A stretch of DNA of 64,000 nt, taken from NCBI GenBank assembly GCA_029245865.1, contig JAQWOM010000037.1, forward strand, positions 1 through 64,000, in the 5' to 3' direction. The translations under genes were made by a program, and so were the position numbers. Under the pieces are notes generated by a model. The model was not told where the DNA came from. It saw nothing but the letters and a program-made list of their open reading frames with translations, and ran no database searches. How positions within the stretch are numbered: the first letter of the stretch is position 1; each line of letters starts with the position of its first letter. Below are positions 7,303 through 16,390 of the stretch, piece by piece. The stretch is from Planctomycetota bacterium (GTDB lineage Bacteria; Planctomycetota; B15-G4).

Positions 7303-8749
7303 ATTTCAAAGTCGACGTCACGGGATTTTCGGATGAATCGGAATCTGAAGTTCGCCATTCCGGTCGCCTGAGTGCGTAGAGCACAAAAGGCATCGCGGCA
7401 AAGATTACGAATCCGAGGGCAATCACAAGCACATAGCCAGTTCGCTCTTCCTCGGACACGATCTTCGGAGGCACAAAGGCAAAACAAATCGCGACGAGAC
7501 CTGCAAGAGAACCGACACCCGCCAGAAACCAAATGCCGACATTCCCAAACGGAACCTTGTAGCGGCGAGGCACGTCAGGGTGGCTGTACCTGAGACGGAC
7601 ACTCGCTGTAAACATGAGCACATACATGAGTATGTAGAGCAATGTTGGCACGACATTCATGAGCCAGAATGCGATCTGCACATCGTCAAAAAATAGATAA
7701 AACGTCGAGACAGACGTCACCAAGATGGCCTGAAAAAACAGAATTGTCTTTGGCGCTGCATGCCGATTTTGTCGCTGCCAAAATGGAGAGAGTGCGCCGT
7801 CTCTTCCTGCGACAAGAAGGCCTTTGGTCGGAGCTGGAATCCAGTTATTGACTTCCCCCAGCATGCCCAGCGCAATCAGCAGGCCAGCGAATTTCACAAA
7901 TTCTCCGATGCCATTGCGCTCAAGAAGGATTGCGATCGCTTGCATGATGCCCGCATCAAGATCGATTTGTTCCTGCGGAACAACAATGGCGATTGCGAGG
8001 CTGATAATCGTCACGAGAATCAACGCAACAGCAGCTGACGTGATGATTGCAATCGGATAGTCCCGACGTGGGTTTCGCGCGGAAGCTGCATTCGAAGCAG
8101 AAGCCTCAATGCCGGAAAATGTGAGAAAGGCTCCCACTATGAACGAAAGCTTTTCTGTTTCGCTTAGGTCAGGAACAAAGTTCTCCCACGAGAACTCTGT
8201 CTGCGATGGGTTCCCGTCCTGAAGGAAGAGGAGAGCGAGGCCGAAGAGAAAAAGAATCGGCAAGATGCGACCGAAGATCGTGCAAACGATCGCGACCATG
8301 CCGCTCGTTTCCATGCCGAAGAGGTTCGTAATCGTCAGCGCCCAGAAGAGGCCGTTGATCGCGAAAAAGATGAACCAATTGTTCTCAGCCAGGGCCGGAT
8401 TGAATCCATACACAGCGACCACCACCATCACGGTCAGGATGGAAGGGAACCAGATGACGTTTTCTATCCACTGAAGCCAAACAGCGATGAATCCATACCG
8501 CTCACCAAAGGCCGTCTTCACCCAGACATAAACGCCACCATCCTCAGGCCATCCAGTGGCAAGCTCTGCCGAGATCAATGCCGAGGGCAAGAGGAACACC
8601 AGCGCCACGACCGCGTAAATAAACGTCAGTGAGAATCCATACTCCGCCATCGAAGGGGCGCCGTGGATGCTCGTGATGATCCCCGTGGTAATCATCACCA
8701 ACGCGAGAACGGTCAGCGTTTTTTTAGGCGTGCGCGCCTTTTCGCTCAT
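7301..8749 (-). CDS. APC-superfamily amino acid permease
   Basis: 482 residues with about 12 hydrophobic segments. The N terminus (TLTVLALVMITTGIITSIHGAPSMAEYG) and the following STELATGWPEDGGVYVW-like stretch (ISAELATGWPEDGGVYVWVKTAFG) are typical of the glutamate:GABA antiporter/AGT branch of amino acid permeases, and TFSGIEASASNAASARNPRRDYP is the conserved loop of the family. It moves an amino acid or derived amine across the inner membrane, probably by exchange; the substrate is not readable. AGAGGA stands about 10 bases before the ATG at 8749. Its ATG overlaps a possible small upstream frame by ATGA. Confidence 0.92.
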   Translation of the reverse strand: MSEKARTPKKTLTVLALVMITTGIITSIHGAPSMAEYGFSLTFIYAVVALVFLLPSALISAELATGWPEDGGVYVWVKTAFGERYGFIAVWLQWIENVIWFPSILTVMVVVAVYGFNPALAENNWFIFFAINGLFWALTITNLFGMETSGMVAIVCTIFGRILPILFLFGLALLFLQDGNPSQTEFSWENFVPDLSETEKLSFIVGAFLTFSGIEASASNAASARNPRRDYPIAIITSAAVALILVTIISLAIAIVVPQEQIDLDAGIMQAIAILLERNGIGEFVKFAGLLIALGMLGEVNNWIPAPTKGLLVAGRDGALSPFWQRQNRHAAPKTILFFQAILVTSVSTFYLFFDDVQIAFWLMNVVPTLLYILMYVLMFTASVRLRYSHPDVPRRYKVPFGNVGIWFLAGVGSLAGLVAICFAFVPPKIVSEEERTGYVLVIALGFVIFAAMPFVLYALRRPEWRTSDSDSSENPVTSTLK

Positions 8750-8964
8750 TCTGTATTGCTTCCTCTCGAGCCGAATTCACCTAGCGTCACAAGTTCTCGA
8801 AAAATACTGCCATACCCGCTCTCGATGGCGAGCAGAATCGAAAGTGCAACAAGACTCTGCACTCGATGCCAAAGATACTGAATCGGACTCATAAAGGGCA
8901 TGTCGCCCGCTGTTCCCCTCAAGAATTCGATTGGCGTGAGCACAACCGACCAAAAGCCAGCCAT
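8746..8964 (-). CDS. Possible 72-residue protein coupled to the permease
   Basis: A 72-codon frame whose TGA overlaps the permease ATG as ATGA. It has one moderately hydrophobic stretch (about 36-47, SLVALSILLAIE) and no family I recognise. Support is only positional: the junction is of the kind used elsewhere in this window. Against it, there is no Shine-Dalgarno, the third-codon GC is lower than in neighbouring genes, and the permease has its own ribosome site. It may be leader sequence rather than a gene. Confidence 0.3.
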   Translation of the reverse strand: MAGFWSVVLTPIEFLRGTAGDMPFMSPIQYLWHRVQSLVALSILLAIESGYGSIFRELVTLGEFGSRGSNTE

Positions 8965-8999
8965 GGATTCATCGACAAAGCAATGACCGGGAGAACGCC

Positions 9000-9698
9000 G
9001 TGAAAAAACGTCTCATCTTGATTCCAGGACTGGGCTTTGGCTCTGACCTCTTTGAGCACCAAATCCAGCACCTCGAAGAGGTTGCCGAGCCAGTGGTCGT
9101 CACCGTGACGGACGAGGCGATGGATCGCCAGGTCGAAAAGATCATGTCTGCTGCCGGTGAAGGGCGATTCGGAATCGTGGCTCATTCAGGAGGGACGCTT
9201 GCCGCAATCGCTTGCGCCGCCACTGCAACCGAACAGGTGAGCCATCTCGTTTTGCAGGGTTCCATGGGAACTTCCCTCCCGCCGATCAAAGAATTTTTGA
9301 CCGGAATGGCCCACGATCTGGAAGCAGGGAAGGTCGCCGAATCTCGTGAGGCGATTCGAGAAACAGCTCTCGGCACCGGGCACCCGCATCAAGACGAACT
9401 CGCCGCCAGAGTCATCAAGGCTCAGGAGCAGATCCCCGTCGAACAATTCGTCACCCAGTGCAAGTTCATCGTCCGCAACATGGATCAGTCGGAGTCATTG
9501 CCACGCCTTGCAACAAAAACTTTGTTTGTCCACGCGCGAGACGACAAGTTCTTCGACGAAGAGCTCACGCGAAAGATCGCAGGCGCGGTCCCAGAGTCGA
9601 CAGTCGCGCTCCTCGAAGACAGCGGACATCTTGCGGCTGTTGAACAACCAGCTGCATTTACAGCGCTCGTCCGGCTGTGGCTAACCGAAACGCGCTAA
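9000..9698 (+). CDS. Alpha/beta hydrolase
   Basis: 232 residues from a GTG at 9000 with GGGAG 8 bases upstream. The first strand and oxyanion loop read LILIPGLGFGSDLF. The nucleophile elbow is IVAHSGGTLA (Ser in A-H-S-G-G), the acid is in LFVHARDDKFF and the catalytic His in LLEDSGHLAAVEQP, so the triad is complete. Cytoplasmic, no signal peptide. The fold class includes esterases, haloperoxidases and C-C hydrolases; the substrate cannot be told. It is divergent from the permease gene and convergent with the DJ-1 gene. Confidence 0.88.
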   Translation: MKKRLILIPGLGFGSDLFEHQIQHLEEVAEPVVVTVTDEAMDRQVEKIMSAAGEGRFGIVAHSGGTLAAIACAATATEQVSHLVLQGSMGTSLPPIKEFLTGMAHDLEAGKVAESREAIRETALGTGHPHQDELAARVIKAQEQIPVEQFVTQCKFIVRNMDQSESLPRLATKTLFVHARDDKFFDEELTRKIAGAVPESTVALLEDSGHLAAVEQPAAFTALVRLWLTETR

Positions 9699-9751
9699 CC
9701 GCACCGTCGCCAGGTCGTAAATTTCCCTGGTCGCTCCGAAGCGAAGATGGC

Positions 9752-10390
9752 TCAGCCAAGATTGCCCGGCGGCCAAGGGTATTCGATGTCGTCCGCGGTC
9801 TTCTGTGCAAGCGCTGCTCCCCAAAGGCGCTCGACAACATGAAAAGCCGCATCAAGGCCAGCGCTGACTCCCGCCGCGATCACAAAATGTCCGTCCTCGA
9901 CCCAACGCCGATCGCCATGAACATTTGCCGTGGGCGCCAGCTTGCGCAGCTGCTCTAGCGACGTGTGGTGTGAAGTCGCAGCGCGCCCATCAAGCACTCC
10001 CAACTTCGCCAGCAACAACGAACCGGTACACACGGAAAGCACGACATGGGCTTCCTCTAACAAGCCCAGCAGATCTTTCAGAAAAGCCTCGTCTTCGAGT
10101 AGCTGGCGCACCCCCCGCCCTCCAGGCACGACCAGAAGGTCAGCCCGGTCAACATCGGACAGGGCAATCTGCCCCTTCATTTCTAGACCATTGCGTGACG
10201 AGAAGGTTACGGAAGAAGCCGTAGCCATACGCAGCCGCGGGCGCACTTCCTCATCGAGCCAGCCGATGGCTGACGAGAACACTTCGTAGGGCCCTGTGAG
10301 GTCGAGTAGTTCGACGTCCGGAAAGCCGACGAACACGATTTCTCGAATCGCACTGGCGTCGAAAGCGTCAGTTCTTGGGAGCCGCCCCAT
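9752..10390 (-). CDS. DJ-1/PfpI family protein, isonitrile-hydratase-like
   Basis: 212 residues from the ATG at 10390 (the frame is open to a start at 10447, but the ATG at 10390 overlaps the upstream gene less and has AAGG before it). The fold signature is IVFVGFPDVELLDLTGPYEVF at the N terminus, DLLVVPGGRGV, and the nucleophile elbow VVLSVCTGSLLLAKLGVLDG with the reactive cysteine. ATSHHTSLEQL and AGVSAGLDAAFHVVERLWG follow as in the InhA/GlxA-type branch, which includes isonitrile hydratase and regulator domains. There is no AraC-type DNA-binding part here. It overlaps the end of the MarC-type gene by 23 bases, so the two are likely co-translated. Confidence 0.88.
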   Translation of the reverse strand: MGRLPRTDAFDASAIREIVFVGFPDVELLDLTGPYEVFSSAIGWLDEEVRPRLRMATASSVTFSSRNGLEMKGQIALSDVDRADLLVVPGGRGVRQLLEDEAFLKDLLGLLEEAHVVLSVCTGSLLLAKLGVLDGRAATSHHTSLEQLRKLAPTANVHGDRRWVEDGHFVIAAGVSAGLDAAFHVVERLWGAALAQKTADDIEYPWPPGNLG

Positions 10391-11117
10391 CAGGGCCCTT
10401 CTTTTCGTGAAGCGGCGAGTTCCCCAGGTCCTGCTCGACTTCCTCAACGATTCCAGGAACCATCGCCTTCACTCCCGTTCCCACGGATTGCTTGAAGCCC
10501 GTCAACATCATATCCGCAGCAATCGCTACGAGAATGATCCCCATGAAGCGCAAGATGATCTGCTGAGCATGGGCCGTCAAAAAGCGGCCGATCAAACCAC
10601 TCAAGGCAAAACAGATCCCCATGACCAGAGTCAAAGCAGCAACACCTGCAGATGCTCCGATGTGACCTTCGAGGCTCGGATAGGCCGCAGCCACCGTGAT
10701 CACGGTCGTGATAGAACCCGGCCCGCCTAGAATCGGCATGGCCAGCGGAACGATCAGGCAGCTGTTGACTGCCGATTCTTCGGTCTCAAGGTTGTCGAGC
10801 TTCTCTTTCCCAGCTTCCGTCGAATGACTCGTGTTCTCACCGCCACCGAGCATCTTCAAGCCAATGCCCAGCACAACGAGCCCGCCTGCAAGCTGGAATG
10901 CGGGGAGAGAAATCCCAAAAGCCGTGAGAACGGCTGTCCCACCAAAGACGGCCCCGACCAGGATGACCAGCACGACAAGGGTGACCTTGAGCGCGGCTTT
11001 TGCTTTGAAGGAGGCCGGCAAATCGCCGGTCATCGAAATGAAAATTCCGGTATTCCCGATGGGATTCATCATCGCGAAGAGACCGAGAAAGGCTTTGAGA
11101 AAGGCGGCGTTATCCAT
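10368..11117 (-). CDS. MarC-family integral membrane protein
   Basis: 249 residues from the ATG at 11117 (MDNAAFLKAFLGLFAMMNPIGNTGIF). Six hydrophobic segments are visible in two groups of three. AMMNPIGNTGIFISMT and VPLAMPILGGPGSITTVI are the two conserved repeats of the MarC/UPF0056 family. Between them is a charged loop (GGGENTSHSTEAGKEKLDNLETEES). The biochemical role of MarC proteins is not settled; they are probable inner-membrane transport proteins. It is first in a two-gene minus-strand unit with the DJ-1-type gene. Confidence 0.92.
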   Translation of the reverse strand: MDNAAFLKAFLGLFAMMNPIGNTGIFISMTGDLPASFKAKAALKVTLVVLVILVGAVFGGTAVLTAFGISLPAFQLAGGLVVLGIGLKMLGGGENTSHSTEAGKEKLDNLETEESAVNSCLIVPLAMPILGGPGSITTVITVAAAYPSLEGHIGASAGVAALTLVMGICFALSGLIGRFLTAHAQQIILRFMGIILVAIAADMMLTGFKQSVGTGVKAMVPGIVEEVEQDLGNSPLHEKKGPDGAAPKN

Positions 11118-11264
11118 GTGCAGGATGATGCTGCATGGAGCTCGCTCTCTCAACCCAGAGCTTGAACGATTCATCCAAAGGGCCGGTCCGCCAGATCAGA
11201 TCGGCATCTGCCTGCTCTGAGTCGACCTAGCGCCCGCTCACGGACGACACCCCCCCTGCCTGCT

Positions 11265-12827
11265 TCAGTCGCCTCCTGCTTCACTCACCAGCCGCTCGGA
11301 CCGCGAACGGTCCAGCATGTCGCAGGCATCCTTATTCAGCCCGCCCCCCACGACGACCTCCTCACCGAGCTTCAGGTATTGGTCGCTTTCGGGTTCAAAG
11401 GCCGGCCACTCAGGAAGTCCTTCGACATTCGGGTCCCCGGTCGTCGCAAACTGAACCCAGTAGGCCTGCATCGTGGCGGCAAGCGCGCGATCCACTGCAG
11501 ACACAGGCGGGCCGAGCGTTCCGAATGTGTACCCGATATCGAGAGCGTGGTGAGCCCCGAGCATCGGAGCCTGGGGATTGACCCGGGTGAATTCATATTG
11601 CCAAGCAGGCGACGAGACCTTGTCCATACCGCGCAGCATCTTACGCGTACCACGCACAAACCACTCGTCGGTAAGCCAGCGGCTCACCTGGAATGGAATT
11701 TCGACGACACCCGAAACCGGATACATCTCGAGCGATTCGTCGCTGTGATCCGGATACATGCCTCGCATCCACGCCTGATACGCATCAACACTGCGGAAGG
11801 GATACAGAGTCGTGAACACTGAACCTTCATGCGTGGTGGTCCCTGCCATCAAGGGCACATCATGCTGCTCACCGCGGGCAAACACATCTTCGGGGAAGTC
11901 GTGCAGGAACCACCCGTCCACGGCCACGTTCACCTCAAACGAGGCGCCAAGCTTGGCTTCGATGTCTTCCGCTGAGAATGCACGAAGTGCCTCAAGATTC
12001 GCCCCGTCCGAGTTTCCCACCAGAGTCGCGGCGAGACGCTCGCCGATCTCTTCAGCACTTCCATCAGCGCCTCGTAGCGGAACGAAATTATTGGGCGTGA
12101 TCCAGGTGCTCTGCGCGATGGCCCGATGGAACAGGCCCTCGGCCAGTGGAGAAGCACACAACGACAACACGCTCGTCCCACCCGCCGACTCACCAAAGAT
12201 GGTCACCTGCTCGGGATCGCCGCCAAAGGCCGCAATGTTGCGTTGCACCCACTCCAGAGCAGCAATCTGATCGAGCAAGCCGTAGTTGCCCGAACTGTCC
12301 TGCTCCGACTCGGCCGACAACTCGGGGTGAGCCAGAAAGCCGAGAGGGCCCAGCCGATAGTTGAGGGTCACGAGCACCACACCTTGCGCCGTGAGCGAGT
12401 TGCCGTCGTGACCTCTTTGATCGCCCCAACCTCCGACGAATCCGCCGCCGTGGATCCAGACCATGACCGGCAGCAAGCCCTCTCCCTCCTTGGCAGCCGT
12501 CCATACGTTGAGGTAGAGGCAGTCCTCACTCACCTCGGGCATGCTCTCGCCGCTCAGGTAGGCGATCATCGGACCCTGGTGGGCCACGGGAGCAGGCTCG
12601 GTTGCCGAACGCACACCGTCCCAGCTGACAGGTGGCTGGGGCGGGCGCCAGCGCAACTTTCCGACCGGAGGTGCCGCGTACGGGATGCCACGATAAACGC
12701 GTAACCCCGATTCGTCGTCGAGTTGCACACCCTGCACAAGCCCCGTGTCGAGGCGCACGGGCTGCTGCTCACTGCTTGCCATTGCAACCCACGGCAGCAA
12801 GAGCGGCCACACAAAAGCACTGATCAT
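11265..12827 (-). CDS. Secreted type-B carboxylesterase
   Basis: 520 residues. I place the start at the ATG at 12827 because GAGGAGG sits 6 bases upstream and the result is a normal signal peptide (MISAFVWPLLLPWVAMASS); a TTG at 12893 would add a charged, unlikely extension. The family marks are GLRVYRGIPYAAPPVGKLRWRPPQPP near the N terminus, EDCLYLNVW, the oxyanion loop IHGGGFVGG, the nucleophile GESAGG, and a late ALDIGYTFG with the catalytic His in the preceding AHH. It hydrolyses carboxylic esters outside the cytoplasm. It lies 71 bases after the SGNH gene and may belong to the same acylation block, perhaps as a de-esterifying partner (inference). Confidence 0.92.
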   Translation of the reverse strand: MISAFVWPLLLPWVAMASSEQQPVRLDTGLVQGVQLDDESGLRVYRGIPYAAPPVGKLRWRPPQPPVSWDGVRSATEPAPVAHQGPMIAYLSGESMPEVSEDCLYLNVWTAAKEGEGLLPVMVWIHGGGFVGGWGDQRGHDGNSLTAQGVVLVTLNYRLGPLGFLAHPELSAESEQDSSGNYGLLDQIAALEWVQRNIAAFGGDPEQVTIFGESAGGTSVLSLCASPLAEGLFHRAIAQSTWITPNNFVPLRGADGSAEEIGERLAATLVGNSDGANLEALRAFSAEDIEAKLGASFEVNVAVDGWFLHDFPEDVFARGEQHDVPLMAGTTTHEGSVFTTLYPFRSVDAYQAWMRGMYPDHSDESLEMYPVSGVVEIPFQVSRWLTDEWFVRGTRKMLRGMDKVSSPAWQYEFTRVNPQAPMLGAHHALDIGYTFGTLGPPVSAVDRALAATMQAYWVQFATTGDPNVEGLPEWPAFEPESDQYLKLGEEVVVGGGLNKDACDMLDRSRSERLVSEAGGD

Positions 12828-12898
12828 CCAAAGCCTCCTCGCGAGACGCGCACTAGGCCGCAGTGCACAAAACCACCTACCGCCGCCGAACAAACGTC

Positions 12899-14116
12899 TT
12901 ACCGCCTAGGGTCCCCGTCTTGAACGGGGTAAAGATGACTGGCGACTTCCCAGGCCAGCGCTTCGGTGTACAGCGCCGCCCCACTTTCCCGCAGGTGCAA
13001 CTCGTCAAAACGCAATTCGGGCGCCAACAGATTCTTGTGCTTGGCGGGATCGTCCAGGTCGATCAACGTTGGAATCACTCCAGCTTTTGCCGCCTCGGTG
13101 ATGAAGTACTCCTTCTGACGGATGTCCGGAGCGTTCGTGAAGATCGGCTCGATGCCCGCATCTTCGGCAAGCTTGACCATGCTGGCCAAGATCTCGAGTT
13201 CGGCAGGTAAGAGCTCCTGCACCTCACGAGGTTTGCCTGTGTATTCAAGCATCGGTCGTGGCCGGTTCGGGTTTTCCCTGAGCCGTTTCGCATAACCAGC
13301 CAGCCCCTGCTGCATTTTTCTGTAACGGTCCATGAGCAACTTGCGCTGGTAGGGATCGGAATCCGGGACGGCCTCCACGGCTCGGTCCATGGAGACAAAG
13401 CCCCGGCCGTTCTCGCCAAGCCCGCCAGGCCCATCTGTAACGCGATAGTTCCGAGCCTCTGTCCGATCGACAGCCGTGCCCTTCAACTGAATATCGAGCA
13501 GTTCGCGCACACTGCCGACATTGCACAAGCGGTAACCAAACGAAACGAGATGGCGCTCTGTCATATCGAGCTTCCAACTCGTGCTCATCCCCGTTTGCCA
13601 GACGAGCTTCACGGCCAGCCACGTCGAGACCAGGTCGTGCCAGGCTTTGACGCGCGGCGTGATGTGGTTCATTCCGCCAAGAAGTGCGCCCGGAGCAGGT
13701 GCGTCGAAGACGACGGTTTTCAGCCGTGCGGGCTTCATCGCGAGGACCTTCTGGAGGATCCAACGATTCTCCAGCGCGCCCATACCGGGGACACCGAAGT
13801 TGAACGAGTGGATCGAGTGCCCTGCTTCAGCAAAGGCCTTGTCGAAGAGTACGGGGTCGACGTGCCGATAAAGCTGGCTGGAGCCGAGGAAGATGAGGTC
13901 GTACTCATCCTTGTGTTTTTCAAAATCCTCGAGCTTGGCGGTCGTCCAGCTCTGGGGAGCCGGTGGCAACTCGCCGTGGATCAAGACGCAGCAGCCGATC
14001 ATCACCACCAGCCACCACAGCACGTGCGCAACGCCCACCCGCACAGGGGGGACCTCCCTGAGCGGACCGTCCTCCTTGACAAAACCGATCAGCGATTCAG
14101 TACGGGAGCGAGCCAT
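12899..14116 (-). CDS. Membrane-anchored SGNH/AlgJ-like protein, partner of the MBOAT acyltransferase
   Basis: 405 residues. A transmembrane anchor lies at about 29-47 (VAHVLWWLVVMIGCCVLIH), with the rest in the periplasm. LIFLGSSQLYRHVDP (Ser79/Ser80) is the nucleophile block and FDELHLRESGAALYTEALA (Asp371, His374) is the D-x-x-H block of SGNH/GDSL-type esterases and transferases, with a NFGVPGMGALENRW block between. It lies 29 bases downstream of the MBOAT gene. In alginate, cellulose and other exopolysaccharide O-acetylation systems, an MBOAT protein passes the acyl group across the membrane and an SGNH protein transfers it. The same division of labour is inferred here. No clear ribosome site. 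Confidence 0.82.
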   Translation of the reverse strand: MARSRTESLIGFVKEDGPLREVPPVRVGVAHVLWWLVVMIGCCVLIHGELPPAPQSWTTAKLEDFEKHKDEYDLIFLGSSQLYRHVDPVLFDKAFAEAGHSIHSFNFGVPGMGALENRWILQKVLAMKPARLKTVVFDAPAPGALLGGMNHITPRVKAWHDLVSTWLAVKLVWQTGMSTSWKLDMTERHLVSFGYRLCNVGSVRELLDIQLKGTAVDRTEARNYRVTDGPGGLGENGRGFVSMDRAVEAVPDSDPYQRKLLMDRYRKMQQGLAGYAKRLRENPNRPRPMLEYTGKPREVQELLPAELEILASMVKLAEDAGIEPIFTNAPDIRQKEYFITEAAKAGVIPTLIDLDDPAKHKNLLAPELRFDELHLRESGAALYTEALAWEVASHLYPVQDGDPRR

Positions 14117-14145
14117 GGGTCAAGCTGGAATCATGGGGGGTGGAT

Positions 14146-15552
14146 TCAGAACTGGAAGTACACGAAGTTTTCGGCAGTGGCATGCACGAGGGTCAGCACC
14201 AAGGACGTGGCCACGGCATAGCCGGTGGTGAAGCCCCAGGGGCCGAAGCGTCGCCACCATCCCGCGAGCCAGCCCTTGTAGCTGACCCAGTGGATGGCGA
14301 GCAGCCCCAGCAAGAGCCACAAGAGCCGGTCACCCAGCATCCGTGTGGCCGTCTCCGGGCCCAGGAAGAACACGTAACTCATGAGGATATCACCGGCGTC
14401 GGACATACTCTCCGCGCGATACAAGATCAGCGCCATACAGATCCACCACATGGTCATGATGTTTCCGACCACGGCGGGGATGGGGATGCGACGCCGCCAA
14501 GGACTCATACGCCACTGCATCTGAAGGAGCAACCCCGGCACCATCACCAGGCCGAAAATCACGTAGCGCCAATCAGCCCCGTGCCATAGACCCGCCAGGA
14601 TCCAGGTCACCAGGATGTTGAACAGGCCTCGGGGGGTCATTCCTTTCCAGCCGCCCAGCGAGTTGAAGACGTAGTCGCGAATCCAGAACGAGAGGCTGAT
14701 GTGCCACCGCGTCCAGAAGGTCGAAATACTGGGCGCAAAGTAGGGGAAGTTGAAGTTGAGAGCGAGGTTGTAGCCGAGCAGCCCAGCTGTGGCGATGGCC
14801 ATGTCCGTGTAGCCGGAGAAGTCGCAGTAAACCTGCGTGGCCCACAACCCGATGGCCAGATAACTGCTGCCCACGCCGTATTCGGCATGGCTTGCGAAGT
14901 ATTCATCGACGAATTGCGCCACACCATCCGCGATGACGGCCTTCTTGATAAAGCCGATGAGGAACAGGACAAGGCAGCCACGAATATCTACCCAGGCGAG
15001 ATTGCGCTGCGTGATGCACTGCGGAAGGAAGTCCTTCGCGCGCACGATGGGCCCGGCCACCAGTTGCGGAAAGAAGGCAACAAAGAACGCGAGATCGAGG
15101 ATGTCCTCCGCAGGTTCGAGCTGCCTGCGGTAGATGTCGATGGTGTAGCTGAGCGTTTGGAATGTGTAGAAACTGATTCCCACCGGCAGGGCGATGTCGA
15201 AGACATACATCGGGACGTCGAGACCCAGCAGGTCCGCCATATCGACGGCCGACTCGACGAAGAAGTTGAGGTACTTGAAGACGCCCAACAGGCCCAGGTT
15301 GCCGATAAGGCTGGCTCGCAGGAGCCAGAGACGCTTCCTCTTGTTGTCTGTCTTGACCAGCTGATTTCCGACGATGTAGTCGAGCAACGTCGAGAAGAGG
15401 ATCAGCGACAAAAAGCGCCAGTCCCACGCGGCATAGAAGACGTAGCTGGAGAAAAGCAGCCAGAGCTTGCGAGCCCGATTGGTCTTCAGCGCCCAATGGA
15501 CACAGAACACCGCGAGGAAGAACGCGACGAATCGGAACTCGGAGAAAATCAA
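14146..15552 (-). CDS. MBOAT-family O-acyltransferase (AlgI/DltB type)
   Basis: 468 residues with about 10-12 membrane segments. The start is a TTG at 15552 (the codon two before it is a stop), giving MIFSEFRFVAFFLAVFCVHW, which aligns with the normal N terminus of AlgI proteins. Conserved MBOAT blocks are clear: FFPQLVAGPIVRAKDFLPQ, YCDFSGYTDMAIATAGLLGYNLALNFNFPY, TRWHISLSFWIRDYVFNSLGG (His284) and ILAGLWHGADWRYVIFG with the catalytic His324. It takes an acyl group from a cytoplasmic donor and delivers it to an extracytoplasmic acceptor. With the SGNH gene it forms an O-acylation module for a surface polymer or lipid. An acyl carrier protein gene lies divergently 490 bases upstream. Confidence 0.93.
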   Translation of the reverse strand: MIFSEFRFVAFFLAVFCVHWALKTNRARKLWLLFSSYVFYAAWDWRFLSLILFSTLLDYIVGNQLVKTDNKRKRLWLLRASLIGNLGLLGVFKYLNFFVESAVDMADLLGLDVPMYVFDIALPVGISFYTFQTLSYTIDIYRRQLEPAEDILDLAFFVAFFPQLVAGPIVRAKDFLPQCITQRNLAWVDIRGCLVLFLIGFIKKAVIADGVAQFVDEYFASHAEYGVGSSYLAIGLWATQVYCDFSGYTDMAIATAGLLGYNLALNFNFPYFAPSISTFWTRWHISLSFWIRDYVFNSLGGWKGMTPRGLFNILVTWILAGLWHGADWRYVIFGLVMVPGLLLQMQWRMSPWRRRIPIPAVVGNIMTMWWICMALILYRAESMSDAGDILMSYVFFLGPETATRMLGDRLLWLLLGLLAIHWVSYKGWLAGWWRRFGPWGFTTGYAVATSLVLTLVHATAENFVYFQF

Positions 15553-16043
15553 CGGTCAGCGTCGCGAGAGGTGGTTCGAACAGATTCGATCTAGGGGCGC
15601 ACAGGATAGAAAAGCTGGCCCCATCGAGGGCACATTCCACGAGAATTGTGCCCTGCAGGCGGCCTTGGGAAGCCTATCCCGAGATCGGCCCGAGTTCGCG
15701 TTGTCCTTCGAACTCCGGATCACATCAATCTCGGCCTTTCTGTCAGGGTGCCTGAAGGGCTCTGCATGCCGAAAAGTGCCGTCTTCGGAATCGAAAGGGC
15801 GGCAGGCCGGGCGATCTGGCCCCCATCGCCTCACCCTCGAGTTGCCGCCAGGCTGGCCCGAACCAAGCAGTTTCAAACATCGGGACAGCGGGTAAGAAAC
15901 CGGCCTCGCATGCAGCAGCCGATTCTCGGGGTATCCTTCTGGTGCTGGGCCGAGCACATGCCGAGAGTTCGGTTCATCTACTGGAGCCACTGGGGTGACT
16001 CCGGTACGTTTCTCTGCTCGCGACCACGGCACTCTAAGACGTC
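15553..16043. other. Intergenic region between divergent MBOAT and acyl carrier protein genes
   Basis: This 491-base stretch must hold the promoters of both flanking units. Open frames exist on both strands but have no codon bias, no ribosome sites and odd composition (high Pro, Arg, Ser, Cys), so I do not call a gene. I see no strong hairpin, repeat or clear -35/-10 pair. A small RNA or long leader cannot be excluded. Confidence 0.4.
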
Positions 16044-16268
16044 ATGAACCAGCAAGAATTCATCACAGAACTCGAGTCCATCGTCATGACGAAAAAGGGG
16101 TCTCTCACTCCTGAATCGATTCTTGACGACATCAACTGGGATTCGATGGCAGCGCTTGAGTATCAAGCACTGGCCGATGACAAGCTCGAACTGCAACTGG
16201 ACCCGACCGACATCGGCATCTGCCGAACGGTCGGCGACCTCTGCAAGCTGGCGGGAATCTCTACCTAA
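16044..16268 (+). CDS. Acyl carrier protein-like, phosphopantetheine attachment protein
   Basis: 74 residues. The motif INWDSMAALEYQALADDKL has the DS(L/M) element of carrier proteins, with Ser34 as the predicted 4'-phosphopantetheine site and an acidic helix II after it. The flanking LTPESILDDI and the final TVGDLCKLAG fit helices I and IV. It is too short and too divergent from its likely fatty-acid counterpart to be the housekeeping AcpP. No ligase or thioesterase gene adjoins it; its only functional neighbour is the divergent MBOAT/SGNH cluster, where a DltC-like role of presenting the acyl group is possible (inference). Ribosome site weak. Confidence 0.8.
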   Translation: MNQQEFITELESIVMTKKGSLTPESILDDINWDSMAALEYQALADDKLELQLDPTDIGICRTVGDLCKLAGIST

Positions 16269-16390
16269 ACGCAGGCCGTCGGCTGCTCGAGTCATCGGCC
16301 ACGAAATCTCCCTGCCCGGCATATCTCTCTGCGAGCTATGCGGCCAAGAGCATCGTGCAAAGTCTGTGCACGCCAATGCCCTGCAACGGT

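Noticed and set aside
15556..16047. Open frames on both strands in the MBOAT/ACP gap (133 and 158 codons)
   Set aside because: No ribosome sites, abnormal composition, overlap each other on opposite strands, and no family resemblance.
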